A DNA stretch of 64,000 bases from Paenibacillus sp. FSL R5-0345 (GCF_000758585.1 NZ_CP009281.1:5022001-5086000); one strand, 5' to 3'; positions 33,839-44,586 are shown, numbered from the stretch's first letter. Notes: generated from the sequence alone by a model not told the origin. Numbers and translations: made by a program.

Positions 33839-34936
33839 TCACCTCGCAAAACGGGATAAGTTCAATAGAATGCCAAGGGATGTCAGCATCAGTGTAAGCG
33901 AAGACCCGCCATAGCTAATCAGAGGAAGCGTGATGCCTGTTACAGGCATTAGACCGATAACAACACCAATATTAATAATGACTTGCACAGCCACCATACA
34001 GACGATGCCAACGGCCAGATAGCTTCCAAAACGGTCAGGCAGACTCATCGCCACCTTCATCCCACGCCAGATTAGAATAAGAAATAGGATCAACACAGCC
34101 AAACCACCGATAAACCCCAGCTCCTCGGCCAATATAGAAAAAATAAAATCAGTTTGTGGCTCAGGAACATAACTGTACTTCTGCCGACTCATTCCTAATC
34201 CGAGACCACCGAGCCCCCCAGGACCGATCGCATATAGCGACTGAATAATCTGGTAGCCTGCACCAAGGGGGTCGGACCAAGGATCAAGAAAAGCGGTAAT
34301 CCGCTGCAGCCGGTAAGGCGCTGCTGCAATCAAAGCAACAAACCCTGCTGCTCCAGCTACGCCAAGTGAAAGTAAATGCTTCATTCTAGCCCCAGCTGTG
34401 AAGACCATCATCAAGGCTGCACCAAACATAACAGTGCCTGTACCCAGATCCGGCTGCAGCATAATCAGTGCGAAGGCTGACCCAATGAGCGCAAGCGGTG
34501 GGAGCAAGCCGCGTGTGAAGGAGGTGATGTCGTATTCCTCTTTTCCTAGCCAGTTGGCTAAGAATAGAATCATCCCCATCTTCATGAACTCGGAAGGCTG
34601 AATCCCGAAAGAGCTAATTCCTAGCCAACTGCGCGCGCCCCCACGTACTACACCAATACCGGGGATAAGCACAATAACAAGTAAGAAAAAGCAGATCAGA
34701 AGTGCCGGCTTAGCCAGCTTTTTCAACACCCTGTAATCGGTATTCGCCGTAACGAACATTGCGACTAGTCCCAGTCCTGCAAACAAAAGCTGTCTTTTTA
34801 CAAAGTAAAACGAATCTCCATAATTGCGGAAGCCCAGAACGGACCCGGCGCTGTATACCATCACCATGCCGATCACCAGCAAAGATAGAATAGGAATCAG
34901 CAACCAAATATCGGGAGCATGACGAGTTTTGTTCAT
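33839..34936 (-). CDS. spoVE: SEDS-family glycosyltransferase, SpoVE/FtsW type
   Basis: Polytopic membrane protein of the SEDS family, which polymerises glycan strands with a partner class B PBP. About ten hydrophobic segments are visible, with hallmark motifs GGARSWLGISSFGIQPSEFMK, QPDLGTG and PVTGITLPLISYGGSS. Position between murD and murG matches Bacillus subtilis spoVE, and spoVD lies in the same cluster. It is the only SEDS gene in the window, so it could serve as FtsW as well; sequence alone does not separate these. ATG at 34936 follows AGAGGTG. Confidence 0.9.
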   Translation of the reverse strand: MNKTRHAPDIWLLIPILSLLVIGMVMVYSAGSVLGFRNYGDSFYFVKRQLLFAGLGLVAMFVTANTDYRVLKKLAKPALLICFFLLVIVLIPGIGVVRGGARSWLGISSFGIQPSEFMKMGMILFLANWLGKEEYDITSFTRGLLPPLALIGSAFALIMLQPDLGTGTVMFGAALMMVFTAGARMKHLLSLGVAGAAGFVALIAAAPYRLQRITAFLDPWSDPLGAGYQIIQSLYAIGPGGLGGLGLGMSRQKYSYVPEPQTDFIFSILAEELGFIGGLAVLILFLILIWRGMKVAMSLPDRFGSYLAVGIVCMVAVQVIINIGVVIGLMPVTGITLPLISYGGSSLTLMLTSLGILLNLSRFAR

Positions 34937-34990
34937 CAGGAGCACACCTCTTGCATCCGTAGTAGGGATGGGGCTTATCCACCCCCCTAC

Positions 34991-36412
34991 TTAAAGGTTA
35001 TGCACCGCCTCTTTAAAAATACGCCCGCGCTCTTCATAGGATGTAAACATATCCCAACTTGCACATGCAGGAGACAAAAGAACGATATCTCCTTCTTCCG
35101 CCAGAGCGGAAGCTTCCTGCACAGCTTGCTCAAGCACGGCGGCGGCACTCTCCCCATTATCGACGGAGATAATCTGCTTTAATCCTGCCAGCTGCGCTAC
35201 ATTCGTTAGCTTGTCCTTAGTTTCCCCTAACGCTACTAGCGCTTTAACACGACCGCTCAGGACAGGCAGCAGCTCCAAATAATCGGAACCACGGTCTAAT
35301 CCGCCAGCGATCAGCACTACGGGGCGTTTGAAGGACGTTAATGCCATAATCGTCGCTTTGGAGTTCGTTGCTTTGGAATTATTATAATAAGTGGCCCCAG
35401 CCTTATCAGCTACATACTCCAGCCGGTGCTCCACACCGCGAAACGAAGCAAGCACTTCGCCCAATAAAGAAGGGTCAGCTCCAGCAGCAATGGCAATGGC
35501 ACATGCAGCCAGTGCATTTCCCACGTTGAAACGCCCCGGAAGGCCAATGGAATCTACATCAGCAATGATTGTTTCTTGTTCTGCAGATTCGCGGTAGATG
35601 ATCCGGCGCTTCAGGTCGTCGTCTTGATCCGTAATATAGGACGGGCTAACAAACACACCATGAGTGAGCTCCTCGGACATAGAGAACGGAAGAATAGTAG
35701 CCTTCATATATGGCACAAGTTCCCGGCAAAAGGGATCGTCCCAGTTCAGCACAGCCGTATCCGTAGCTACTTGATTAGCGAACAGCTTTGCTTTGGAATC
35801 GACATAATCCTTCATGCTCCCATGATAATCCAGGTGGGTCTCCGCAATATTCAACAAACAGCCTATTTTGGGGCGGAAAGTTTCCGTACCTTTGAGCTGG
35901 AAGCTGCTGAGTTCGACCACCATCCAGTTATCCTCTGTAGCTTCTTGCGCAGCCTCACAGAGAGGCGTGCCAATGTTACCTGCAACAATCGGATTCATAC
36001 CTGCGGCTTCCAGCATTTGACCCACCCAGGTCGTCGTTGTTGTCTTGCCATTGGATCCCGTGATGCCAATCATCGGCGCTGCACAAAGACGGTAAGCAAC
36101 CTCTACCTCTGTAACTACTTCAATGCCAAGCTCAAGAGCCTTTTGCACAGGAGGCGCAGAATAAGGAATGCCTGGATTCTTAATGACCAGACTTACACCT
36201 TCATGAATCAGTCCATCCGGATGCCCACCGCTTATAACACAAATTCCCAAAGATTCCAATTCGGAAGCTTCGGGACTTTGATCTCTTTCCTTTTTATCGT
36301 TCACCGTAACTACAGCGCCTCGATCATGCAGCACTTTAGCAACCTGGACACCGCTTTTTGCGAGCCCAAGAACTACAACTTCTTCACCACGATACATATC
36401 TGGATGTTTCAT
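34991..36412 (-). CDS. murD: UDP-N-acetylmuramoyl-L-alanine:D-glutamate ligase
   Basis: Cytoplasmic ATP-dependent ligase adding D-Glu to UDP-MurNAc-L-Ala. The N-terminal Rossmann-like domain starts EVVVLGLAKSGVQVAKVL, the P-loop is GITGSNGKTTTTTWVG near residue 120, and the C-terminal Mur ligase domain contains YYNNSKATNSKATIMAL. 473 residues is slightly longer than average. It follows mraY after three bases. Confidence 0.96.
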   Translation of the reverse strand: MKHPDMYRGEEVVVLGLAKSGVQVAKVLHDRGAVVTVNDKKERDQSPEASELESLGICVISGGHPDGLIHEGVSLVIKNPGIPYSAPPVQKALELGIEVVTEVEVAYRLCAAPMIGITGSNGKTTTTTWVGQMLEAAGMNPIVAGNIGTPLCEAAQEATEDNWMVVELSSFQLKGTETFRPKIGCLLNIAETHLDYHGSMKDYVDSKAKLFANQVATDTAVLNWDDPFCRELVPYMKATILPFSMSEELTHGVFVSPSYITDQDDDLKRRIIYRESAEQETIIADVDSIGLPGRFNVGNALAACAIAIAAGADPSLLGEVLASFRGVEHRLEYVADKAGATYYNNSKATNSKATIMALTSFKRPVVLIAGGLDRGSDYLELLPVLSGRVKALVALGETKDKLTNVAQLAGLKQIISVDNGESAAAVLEQAVQEASALAEEGDIVLLSPACASWDMFTSYEERGRIFKEAVHNL

Positions 36413-36415
36413 TCG

Positions 36416-37381
36416 CTACAACCCCTTGCTAATAAATAGTCCAACAGCGGCTAATACCAAACTTACCGCCCAGAACGAAATTACCACACGCCATTCCGAC
36501 CAGCCACCAAGTTCAAAATGATGGTGAATCGGGCTCATTCTAAATACACGTTTTCCACGGGTTTTGAAAGAGACCACCTGTATCACGACAGATAACATTT
36601 CCACCACAAACACACCGCCAATGATAAGAAACAGCAGTTCGCTCTTCGTGACAATAGCAATTGCACCTATCGCGCCGCCAATACCAAATGATCCGGTATC
36701 TCCCATGAACACCTTAGCTGGATGGGCGTTAAAGACCAGAAACCCGAGAACTGCCCCAATCATTGCCGCTGCGCACACTCCAGCTGCAATCGAGGTAGCC
36801 TGCATAGCTACAACAGCATAAGCCGCCAAAGCAATAGCACTTACTCCTGACAGCAAACCATCTACTCCATCAGTAAAGTTAACAGCATTCGTTACGGCCA
36901 TCATCATAATGATAATGAATGGATAGTAGAAAAAGCCGCCCCAGTCAAAGCTGAAATCAGTTCCCGGAACGCTGATACTTGTGCTATGTCCAGCAGAAAT
37001 TAGCAGACCGCACATTACAGCACCTACCAACAGCTGTCCGAACAATTTTTGACGCGCAGTAAGACCCAACGAACGCTTGAATACGATTTTGATATAATCA
37101 TCCAAAAATCCGATCAGTCCAAAACCAAGCGTAGCCACTAGTAGTACGTAAAAATCGTTATTCACCACAGAAAATTTCAGATAAGCCAATGTAAAAGCCA
37201 CGATGATTACGATACCGCCCATCGTTGGCGTTCCCGCTTTCTTTAAATGGGATTGCGGTCCGTCATCTCGCACCTGCTGTCCGAATTTCATCCTGCGCAG
37301 AAGCGGAATGAAGAGCGGAGCGGCAATGACCGCAAGGATAAAAGAAACAGCAATAGTCAATAACAATAGTTGATAATCCAT
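36416..37381 (-). CDS. mraY: Phospho-MurNAc-pentapeptide transferase
   Basis: Transfers phospho-MurNAc-pentapeptide to undecaprenyl phosphate, forming lipid I. About ten membrane segments occupy 321 residues. The aspartate-rich signature NAVNFTDGVDGL, the GFLDDYIK motif near residue 90 and the C-terminal MSPIHHHFEL histidine motif are all present. GGAGGGGG lies upstream of the ATG. Confidence 0.97.
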   Translation of the reverse strand: MDYQLLLLTIAVSFILAVIAAPLFIPLLRRMKFGQQVRDDGPQSHLKKAGTPTMGGIVIIVAFTLAYLKFSVVNNDFYVLLVATLGFGLIGFLDDYIKIVFKRSLGLTARQKLFGQLLVGAVMCGLLISAGHSTSISVPGTDFSFDWGGFFYYPFIIIMMMAVTNAVNFTDGVDGLLSGVSAIALAAYAVVAMQATSIAAGVCAAAMIGAVLGFLVFNAHPAKVFMGDTGSFGIGGAIGAIAIVTKSELLFLIIGGVFVVEMLSVVIQVVSFKTRGKRVFRMSPIHHHFELGGWSEWRVVISFWAVSLVLAAVGLFISKGL

Positions 37382-37402
37382 GGGTGCACCCCCTCCATTT
37401 AT

Positions 37403-38809
37403 TTAGGTCTGTTTATTCTCTTGATTAAGGCTCTGAAGTACTTCCTCAAGCCTCATCCCTCTAGATCCTTTGAACAGAACAATATCCTTAGAACTGCATT
37501 TCTCGATAAGAGCAGCTGTTAATTCTGACTTATCTGTAAAAGCCAGCACACGCTCGTTACCGAATCTTTCCTTCGCAGCTTCTGCAATATGGACTGACAA
37601 TGGGCCATAGGTATATACAAAATCAGTCACTGCGGGGTCAAGGTAGTAGCCAATTTCTTTATGAAACTGTATTTCATCCGGCCCTAGTTCCAGCATGTCC
37701 CCCAGTACTGCGATTTTTTTGCCACTGCATTTCATAGTTTGGAGCACGTCAATGGCCGCCTTCATAGAAGTCGGACTGGCATTATAAGCATCATTCAAAA
37801 GTGTAAGCCCGGAAGAAGCCCGAATCACTTCAATCCGCATGCCCGTCAACTTGAGCTTACTTAACCCATTCTCTACATTTTGATCCGTTACCCCAAAATG
37901 GCGAGCGACCGCTAATGCAGCCAACGCGTTAACAACGTTATGCTGACCTGGCAGCGGTAATGTAAAAGCATGTTCCTTATGAAGGTTTGACGTAAACGTC
38001 ATACCACCATTATGGGACATCATCCCTGTCGGATAATCATCATTATCCCCGTTCAGGCCAAAACGAAAGGATACCATCCCCTCCGGAGCCTCAAAAGTGG
38101 ACTCTTGCATTACCTCAGTCAGCAGCGGTTCATCACCGTTATAAATTAGCAATCCACCGGGCTTTAACCCTTCAACTATCTCCAGCTTGGCACGGGCAAT
38201 TTCTTTGCGTGATCCTAGTTGCAGCAGATGCGACTCGCCTATATTAGTAATGACTGCAATATCAGGTCTAGCCAAAGAAGCCAGCAGAGCAATTTCTCCC
38301 CGCGAGCTCATACCCATTTCAAGAACAGCAATCTCTGTATCCTCAGCCATAGATAGAATCGTAAGCGGAAGACCAATATGATTATTGAAGTTCCCCTCTG
38401 TCTTATGCACCTTGTACTGCATTTCGAGCAAGGCCATGATGATGTCTTTTGTCGTTGTTTTTCCGTTGCTGCCCGTAACAGCGACAACCTTTGGAGCGAC
38501 CTCATTCAAGTACGCAGCGGACAGCTTTTGAAGCGCCTCTAGCGTATCTTCAACAATAATGACCCCGCCGCCCTCAGGTGCAGGACCTTTATCACGCTGC
38601 CACAAGGTCCCTGCAGCGCCAGCAGCAAGAGCTGAAGCAGCATAATGATGACCATCAAATTTGTCACCCGATAGAGGGACAAATAGACAGCCTGTTGTTA
38701 TCTTACGGGAGTCAGTAACGACGCCCGTAAGAGGTATATTCATAGCTTCGGCAGCAGGAAGTTCACCTGCGCACATCACAGCAATTTGTCCCAGTGTTCT
38801 TGTAATCAA
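37403..38809 (-). CDS. murF: UDP-MurNAc-tripeptide:D-alanyl-D-alanine ligase
   Basis: Adds D-Ala-D-Ala to complete the pentapeptide. The central P-loop VTGSNGKTTTKDIIMALL lies near residue 112, with NNHIGLPLTIL and LNDAYNASPTSMKAAIDVL characteristic of MurF. It starts with TTG, overlapping the murE stop by four bases (TTGA), so it is translationally coupled. In Bacillus subtilis murF lies outside this cluster; here it is inside, as in many other bacteria. Confidence 0.96.
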   Translation of the reverse strand: MITRTLGQIAVMCAGELPAAEAMNIPLTGVVTDSRKITTGCLFVPLSGDKFDGHHYAASALAAGAAGTLWQRDKGPAPEGGGVIIVEDTLEALQKLSAAYLNEVAPKVVAVTGSNGKTTTKDIIMALLEMQYKVHKTEGNFNNHIGLPLTILSMAEDTEIAVLEMGMSSRGEIALLASLARPDIAVITNIGESHLLQLGSRKEIARAKLEIVEGLKPGGLLIYNGDEPLLTEVMQESTFEAPEGMVSFRFGLNGDNDDYPTGMMSHNGGMTFTSNLHKEHAFTLPLPGQHNVVNALAALAVARHFGVTDQNVENGLSKLKLTGMRIEVIRASSGLTLLNDAYNASPTSMKAAIDVLQTMKCSGKKIAVLGDMLELGPDEIQFHKEIGYYLDPAVTDFVYTYGPLSVHIAEAAKERFGNERVLAFTDKSELTAALIEKCSSKDIVLFKGSRGMRLEEVLQSLNQENKQT

Positions 38810-40293
38810 TAGCTTCGACCCCTTATAACTTCTTTAGCGACGATGCGGTCATCGAAATCGTGAACCACTCCACCAATTAGTTGATAGGTCTCATGACCTT
38901 TCCCCGCAATCAATACTACATCGCCAGAGCTTGCCATTTCAATAGCCTTCCCAATCGCTTCACGGCGATCAACAATCATATGATATCGATCAGAGGTAAC
39001 TCCATCCTCCACTAATCCTGCTTCTATATCCTTCAGAATTAGCCCAGGGTCCTCCGTCCGAGGGTTGTCAGAGGTTACGAACACCATATCGCTATATTTT
39101 GCGGCTATCTTACCCATTAAAGGGCGTTTTGTGCGATCTCTGTCTCCTCCACAGCCAAACACAGTAAGCACTTTTCCTGTAGCAAATTCGCAGACCGTTC
39201 TTAATACATTTTCCAGCCCGTCTGGTGTATGTGCATAGTCAACGATAACGGCATATTCTTGCCCCTCATCCACTGACTCCACCCGTCCAGCTACCCCATC
39301 AATCGCCTCAAGACTAGTCTTGATATCTGACAATGACACATCTTCCAACAGTGCAGCCGTAATTGCTGCAAGTGCATTATAGACATTGAACTTGCCAACC
39401 ATACGAAGTGAAATGTCCGTCTCACCCTTAAACGTATCCACATGGAAAAAAGTTCCTTTTGCAGTGATCGATATTTGCGAAGCCCTGACATTAGCGTTGT
39501 TATCAATGCCATATGTAATCACTTCCGCCGCAGTTTGGGCTGCAAAATAATGGCTGGCTTCATCATCAGCATTAAGTACTGCATATTTACGTTCTTCTTT
39601 CCAAGGGGAGATCACATTTCCTAGTCTAGAGAAGAAGAGACCTTTAACCGCCCGATACTCCTCCATTGTATGATGATAATCCAGATGATCCTGGGTTAAG
39701 TTCGTAAATATTGCCGTACGGAAGTCCGCACCCTTCACACGTCCTTGCTGAAGCGCGTGAGAGGAAACCTCCATTACACAACACTCCACACCTTTGGATG
39801 CCATATCATGAAGCGAGCGCTGCAGATCTAGCGATTCTGGAGTAGTGCCTGACATCGGATAGCTTTGGCCGTCATAACGCATTTGAATGGTTCCAATCAG
39901 ACCCGTCTTCATATTCTGGTCTTGCATAATCCGCTCAATAAGATAAGTCGTTGTTGTCTTACCATTTGTACCCGTAACGCCGATCATTCTCATACGGCTG
40001 CTAGGTGAGCCAAAGAATGCATTCGACATGACAGACATCGCGAACCGGCAGTCGTCGACAACGATCTGTGGAATATCAAGCTCTAGCTTACGCTCACATA
40101 CGATAGCGGATGCTCCAGAGGCTACAGCTTGCGGAGCATACTTGTGTCCGTCTACGGTGTGACCGGGTAAACAAATAAATAGATCTCCCGGACTTACACG
40201 GCGGGAATCCGTCTGAAGATCAGTAATCTCCACCTCCCCATCCCCATATAGACGCGAAGTAGCAAGACAAGCAGACAATTCATTAACTTTCAT
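38806..40293 (-). CDS. murE: UDP-MurNAc-L-Ala-D-Glu:meso-diaminopimelate ligase
   Basis: Adds the third stem residue. The P-loop is GVTGTNGKTTTTYLIE near residue 105. The selectivity motif DNPRTEDP in the C-terminal domain indicates meso-diaminopimelate rather than lysine, which agrees with dapL in this window. 495 residues is the normal length. It lies 55 bases downstream of spoVD and is coupled to murF. Confidence 0.97.
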   Translation of the reverse strand: MKVNELSACLATSRLYGDGEVEITDLQTDSRRVSPGDLFICLPGHTVDGHKYAPQAVASGASAIVCERKLELDIPQIVVDDCRFAMSVMSNAFFGSPSSRMRMIGVTGTNGKTTTTYLIERIMQDQNMKTGLIGTIQMRYDGQSYPMSGTTPESLDLQRSLHDMASKGVECCVMEVSSHALQQGRVKGADFRTAIFTNLTQDHLDYHHTMEEYRAVKGLFFSRLGNVISPWKEERKYAVLNADDEASHYFAAQTAAEVITYGIDNNANVRASQISITAKGTFFHVDTFKGETDISLRMVGKFNVYNALAAITAALLEDVSLSDIKTSLEAIDGVAGRVESVDEGQEYAVIVDYAHTPDGLENVLRTVCEFATGKVLTVFGCGGDRDRTKRPLMGKIAAKYSDMVFVTSDNPRTEDPGLILKDIEAGLVEDGVTSDRYHMIVDRREAIGKAIEMASSGDVVLIAGKGHETYQLIGGVVHDFDDRIVAKEVIRGRSY

Positions 40294-40348
40294 AGTAATC
40301 CCTCACTCTACATTTTCGGATACGAACTTAAACCTTATACCTTTATCA

Positions 40349-42274
40349 TTATTCACTAGAAGCTCCCATATAAATCCTGATGGTTGAGCCCTGTTCTACT
40401 CTAGCCCCAGCTTTCGGAGCTTGGTTGATGACTGTATTGCCGGAGCCTGAACGCGCCAGATTAAAATTCATATTTAAATCCTCATAGATATCCTGCACCG
40501 TTGCTCCTGTAAGATCAGGCACGGTCACAATCGGAGTTTCCCCATACTTATACGTTTTTGGAAGCTGGTCACTGCGTTCCGGGACTTTCATATAGTGTAG
40601 TGAGTCCTCCAAAATATTCTGCACAATTGGAGCTGCAACAACACCTCCGAATTGAATCCCTTTCGGGTTATCAACCGCAGTATACACCACAATTTGTGGA
40701 TCATCCGCAGGTGCAAAACCTATAAAAGAAACGATGTGCTCCGTTGGAGAATAACGTCCGTTAATGACCTTTTGTGCAGTACCCGTCTTACCACCTACAC
40801 GATAGCCGTCTATGAAAGCCGGCCGTCCCGTGCCTTTGGCAACTACGCTCTCAAGTGCTGCCCGCACCTTCTTAGACGTTTCCTCCGAAATAACTTGCCG
40901 TACAAGCTCTGGCTTTACTTCCGATACGGTTTCACCAGTTTCCGGATTCACCCATGCTTTTGATACATGCGGTTTATAGAGATTACCACCGTTAATAGCG
41001 GCCGATACCGCAGCAATCTGCTGAATAGGCGTAACCGAGACCCCTTGGCCGAAGGCTGTAGTCGAGAGTTCTACCGGACCTACTTGATTGAGCTTGAACA
41101 GAATCCCATTAGATTCTCCATTTAAATCAATTCCGGTTTTGCTGCCGAAGCCAAAATCACGGATATATTTGAAGAGCGTTTCTTTTCCCAACCGTTGCCC
41201 AAGAGCGACAAACCCGGGGTTACAGGAGTTCTCAACTACTTGTAGAAAGGTTTGACTGCCGTGCCCGCCTTTTTTCCAACAGCGCAGCTTTGCACCTGCA
41301 ACTTCGATAAACCCGGGATCATAGAAATGATCATTTTGCAGGTCTACCTTCCCTTCTTGCAGTGCTGCAGCCAGTGTGATGATTTTGAACGTCGAACCAG
41401 GTTCGTAGGTCATCCAAATGGGCAAATTCCGATTATAGATCTGTGGATCATATTCCTTATATAGCCCCGGTTCATAACCAGGTCTACTAGCCATGGCCAG
41501 AATCTCACCATTCTTCGGATTCATCGCTATAGCCCAAGCACCCTGCGCCTGATATTTTACCATAGCTTGATCAAGCTCGCGCTCCATAATGGATTGAATC
41601 TGTTTATCAATCGTCAATTGCAGATTAAGTCCATCCTGAGGGGCAGAATACTTCTCCGATGATCCAGGCATGAGTCTTCCACCTGCATCAGACAAATACG
41701 AAATATTGCCTGCTATGCCTTTAAGCAAATTGTCGTATATGTTCTCGACTCCGGTAATCCCTTGGTTATCAATACCTGTAAAGCCTAGGATGTGTGCGGC
41801 AAGATCGCCGTAAGGATAATACCTTTTGCTATCCTCAGCGACAACGATGCCCGGCAACTGCAAATCACGGATGCTCGCGGCAAGTTCCATCGTAATTTTG
41901 CGGCCGCCGGGCTGAAGTTTCACCGACATTGATTTTTTAGTCAGCAAGCTCATCAGCTTCTCCTCGGTCATCCCAAGCAGAGGCGCCAATTGCTGCGCTG
42001 TCTTTTCCTTCTCCTTTACCTGCACAGGCACCGCATAAACTGTAGGTGTGCTGATATTATAGGCCAGCGGTATTCCTTCACGATCCAAAATTTCACCACG
42101 CTTGGCGGTAAAAGGAATATTGCGGCGCAAGGAATCTTCTACCTTGTCACTTAATTTCTCGCCTTGGGATAATTGCACGTAAGCAAGACGCACGACCAGC
42201 GAACCGAATAACACTGCCAGTCCCAGCAGCGTCCACAGCATTCTCCGCCGTGTTACAACTTTCGAAACCTTCAT
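40349..42274 (-). CDS. spoVD: Class B penicillin-binding protein, SpoVD type
   Basis: Bitopic transpeptidase needed for spore cortex in the SpoVD group. An N-terminal membrane anchor is followed by the dimerisation domain and the transpeptidase domain with YEPGSTFKIIT (active Ser), ENSCN and GGKTGTAQK. One PASTA domain (TVPDLTGATVQDIYEDL) closes the protein. The ATG at 42274 has GGGGGAG six bases upstream (641 residues). It pairs functionally with the SEDS protein SpoVE encoded downstream. Confidence 0.94.
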   Translation of the reverse strand: MKVSKVVTRRRMLWTLLGLAVLFGSLVVRLAYVQLSQGEKLSDKVEDSLRRNIPFTAKRGEILDREGIPLAYNISTPTVYAVPVQVKEKEKTAQQLAPLLGMTEEKLMSLLTKKSMSVKLQPGGRKITMELAASIRDLQLPGIVVAEDSKRYYPYGDLAAHILGFTGIDNQGITGVENIYDNLLKGIAGNISYLSDAGGRLMPGSSEKYSAPQDGLNLQLTIDKQIQSIMERELDQAMVKYQAQGAWAIAMNPKNGEILAMASRPGYEPGLYKEYDPQIYNRNLPIWMTYEPGSTFKIITLAAALQEGKVDLQNDHFYDPGFIEVAGAKLRCWKKGGHGSQTFLQVVENSCNPGFVALGQRLGKETLFKYIRDFGFGSKTGIDLNGESNGILFKLNQVGPVELSTTAFGQGVSVTPIQQIAAVSAAINGGNLYKPHVSKAWVNPETGETVSEVKPELVRQVISEETSKKVRAALESVVAKGTGRPAFIDGYRVGGKTGTAQKVINGRYSPTEHIVSFIGFAPADDPQIVVYTAVDNPKGIQFGGVVAAPIVQNILEDSLHYMKVPERSDQLPKTYKYGETPIVTVPDLTGATVQDIYEDLNMNFNLARSGSGNTVINQAPKAGARVEQGSTIRIYMGASSE

Positions 42275-42354
42275 TCCGTTCTCCCCCGCTTTCACCTATA
42301 GACATGAGCTCTTATCTTCATGACTATTCGGGACAAACAGGGGTTAGAACAAGC

Positions 42355-44586
42355 CTATGGCCCGCTCTCCGATTCTGTACCCTCATCAGCAGATGAGGAT
42401 GCAGGAACATCTTCACTATTATCGTTTAATGGCTTCATCTTCAAGGTTACCAATGTCTTGCCGTTCTTTGTTCCTTCAATCTGTTCCGAGACATATCCTT
42501 CGCCTTCTACCGCAATCTCCACTTTTAGTAGGGTAAGAACCTCAAGTGCATCACGCAGAGACTCTCCTTGTAACTTAGGAATAGTAGGCTTGTCCCCTTG
42601 CTTGCTTAATAGATATATACGCTGTCCTTGAACAAGCTTGGTTCCAGCCTCTGGATATTGGGTTTCAACAGAAGCTCCTTCACCGACCACTTCAAAATCA
42701 AAGCCTTGATCCAGAAGCGTTTCTCTTGCTTCCTTCATCGTTTTCCCCGTCAGATCAGGTGTGGTCCGGAGCGCAGGGGCATCTGTTTTAACTGTTTTTT
42801 TACTATCCTTATCGCTAGTTTCAGTTGCCAACTTTGGAACTCCCATGTATTGGAGAGACTGAGATACGATTTCTTTAAATACAGGAGCTGCAGCTTTACC
42901 ACCGCCAACCTCAACGTTCGGTTCATCAATAATAACAATAACAGCGATTTTTGGATCATTCACAGGCGCATAACCAATAAAGGAAACCAGTACTTTGGAC
43001 TTCACGTAATCCTTACCTTCAACCTTGATAGCCGTTCCTGTCTTCCCTGCCACACGGTAACCTTCAATATGAGCGTTGCGTCCGGTTCCTTTGACTTGGT
43101 CGGCAACAACCTGCTCCAAATATTCACCGGTTTTCTTGGCGCTTGCCTCATCAATCACCTGACGCACTACACTAGGCTGAGTAACCTTAGTGTCTCCGGT
43201 GTTTGGGTTCGTAACCTCTTTCACCACATACGGAGTCATCAGTTTCCCTCCATTAGCGATGGCAGATACAGCAACCAACTGTTGAAGCGGCGTGACACCT
43301 ATTACTCCGTGCCCATAAGCAAGTGTAGCAATTTCAATAGGTCGGTTAAGATTCGGATTTACGAACCCCTTTGCTTCTCCTGGCAGGTCAATGCCAGTCT
43401 TCTCATTGAAGCCAAAATCATCAATATACTGTAAAAGTCTGTCTTGTCCTAGCATTTCATAAAGTTTTACAAAAAGGACGTTACTAGACCGCTTCACACC
43501 TTCGAGGAAACTGATTTGTCCCCAACCGGAACGATTAATATCATGTAATGCCTTACTGTATCCCTTAATTCTGATAGATCCTGACAAAAATGTAGCTACA
43601 GGATCAAAAAGCTTCTCTTCTACAGCTGCAGCAAGTGTAACAATTTTGAAGGTCGAACCAGGCTCGTAAGTTGATTTAATAGCATGATTATAGAAACCTG
43701 CGCCTTCAGCCCCTGTTTTCCAAAATTCATTTGGATTAAAGGTAGGCATATTCGCCATCCCCAAAATCTCCATTGTATTCGGATCAGCGGCAATGACACT
43801 CATACTTTTCGGCTTATATTGCGCATATGCCTTTTCCATAGCCTCTTGTATATATTTCTGGATCGTACTGTCGATTGTAAGCTTGAAATTACTTCCATTT
43901 ACTACGGGTTTATAGGTATCTTTCGAATCCGGCAGCTTAACCCCTTGACCGTCACTTTGATAAAGCAGCTTGCCATCGGAACCCTTAAGCTGTTCATCTA
44001 AGGATTTTTCCAGACCCATAATCGCCTTGCCATCCCGATCTGTATACCCTAAAATATGCGCAGCAAGCGAACCCTTAGGGTAATATCGTTTCTGCTCTCT
44101 AACCAGACCAATCCCAGTCTCTTGAATTTTATGTTCTTTACCTAGGGCTACATAAAATTCTTTCACCTTATCAGCAAGTTCCTGATCGATCTTCCAGCCT
44201 TCGTTACGAACTTCACGGTTCTTGAGGTATTTGCCGTTCTCGTCTTTAGCTTCTATCAGCTTCCGTAGCTCATCTTCCGGCTTGCCGAGTAGCTCATGCA
44301 ATCCCTTGACGACCTCATCACCGATTCCCTTTTCAGCAATGACTGCCGGATTCACAACCACAGTATAAGCGGGGACATCACTAGCGAGCACACTCCCATT
44401 ACGGTCAGAAATCGTCCCTCGCTCTGCTTTGATAGTCGAGGTATGCGCCCAAAGTGTAGCAGCCTTTTCTTGCCAATCCGAACCCTCCACAACTTGAATC
44501 CAGAACACTCTAGCTATCAAAACAAGAAAAAAGAGGGTAATACACCCTCCTATAAACAGCGTGCGAAGTTTTATTCTCTTTACCAT
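42355..44586 (-). CDS. pbpB: Class B penicillin-binding protein 2B
   Basis: Septal transpeptidase of the divisome. The membrane anchor (LFIGGCITLFFLVLIARVFWIQ) is followed by the transpeptidase domain with YEPGSTFKIVT, RSSNV and AGKTGTAIK. Two PASTA repeats (TTPDLTGKTMKEARETLLDQG and TIPKLQGESLRDALEVLTLL) and an acidic Ser-rich tail (NSEDVPASSSADEGTESESG) follow. 743 residues matches PBP2B. It is directly downstream of ftsL, a conserved pairing. Confidence 0.95.
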   Translation of the reverse strand: MVKRIKLRTLFIGGCITLFFLVLIARVFWIQVVEGSDWQEKAATLWAHTSTIKAERGTISDRNGSVLASDVPAYTVVVNPAVIAEKGIGDEVVKGLHELLGKPEDELRKLIEAKDENGKYLKNREVRNEGWKIDQELADKVKEFYVALGKEHKIQETGIGLVREQKRYYPKGSLAAHILGYTDRDGKAIMGLEKSLDEQLKGSDGKLLYQSDGQGVKLPDSKDTYKPVVNGSNFKLTIDSTIQKYIQEAMEKAYAQYKPKSMSVIAADPNTMEILGMANMPTFNPNEFWKTGAEGAGFYNHAIKSTYEPGSTFKIVTLAAAVEEKLFDPVATFLSGSIRIKGYSKALHDINRSGWGQISFLEGVKRSSNVLFVKLYEMLGQDRLLQYIDDFGFNEKTGIDLPGEAKGFVNPNLNRPIEIATLAYGHGVIGVTPLQQLVAVSAIANGGKLMTPYVVKEVTNPNTGDTKVTQPSVVRQVIDEASAKKTGEYLEQVVADQVKGTGRNAHIEGYRVAGKTGTAIKVEGKDYVKSKVLVSFIGYAPVNDPKIAVIVIIDEPNVEVGGGKAAAPVFKEIVSQSLQYMGVPKLATETSDKDSKKTVKTDAPALRTTPDLTGKTMKEARETLLDQGFDFEVVGEGASVETQYPEAGTKLVQGQRIYLLSKQGDKPTIPKLQGESLRDALEVLTLLKVEIAVEGEGYVSEQIEGTKNGKTLVTLKMKPLNDNSEDVPASSSADEGTESESGP

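Noticed and set aside
35576..36439. 287-codon plus-strand frame
   Set aside because: Antisense to murD; no ribosome site and an implausible amino acid composition.
42628..43434. 268-codon plus-strand frame
   Set aside because: Antisense to pbpB; no independent support.
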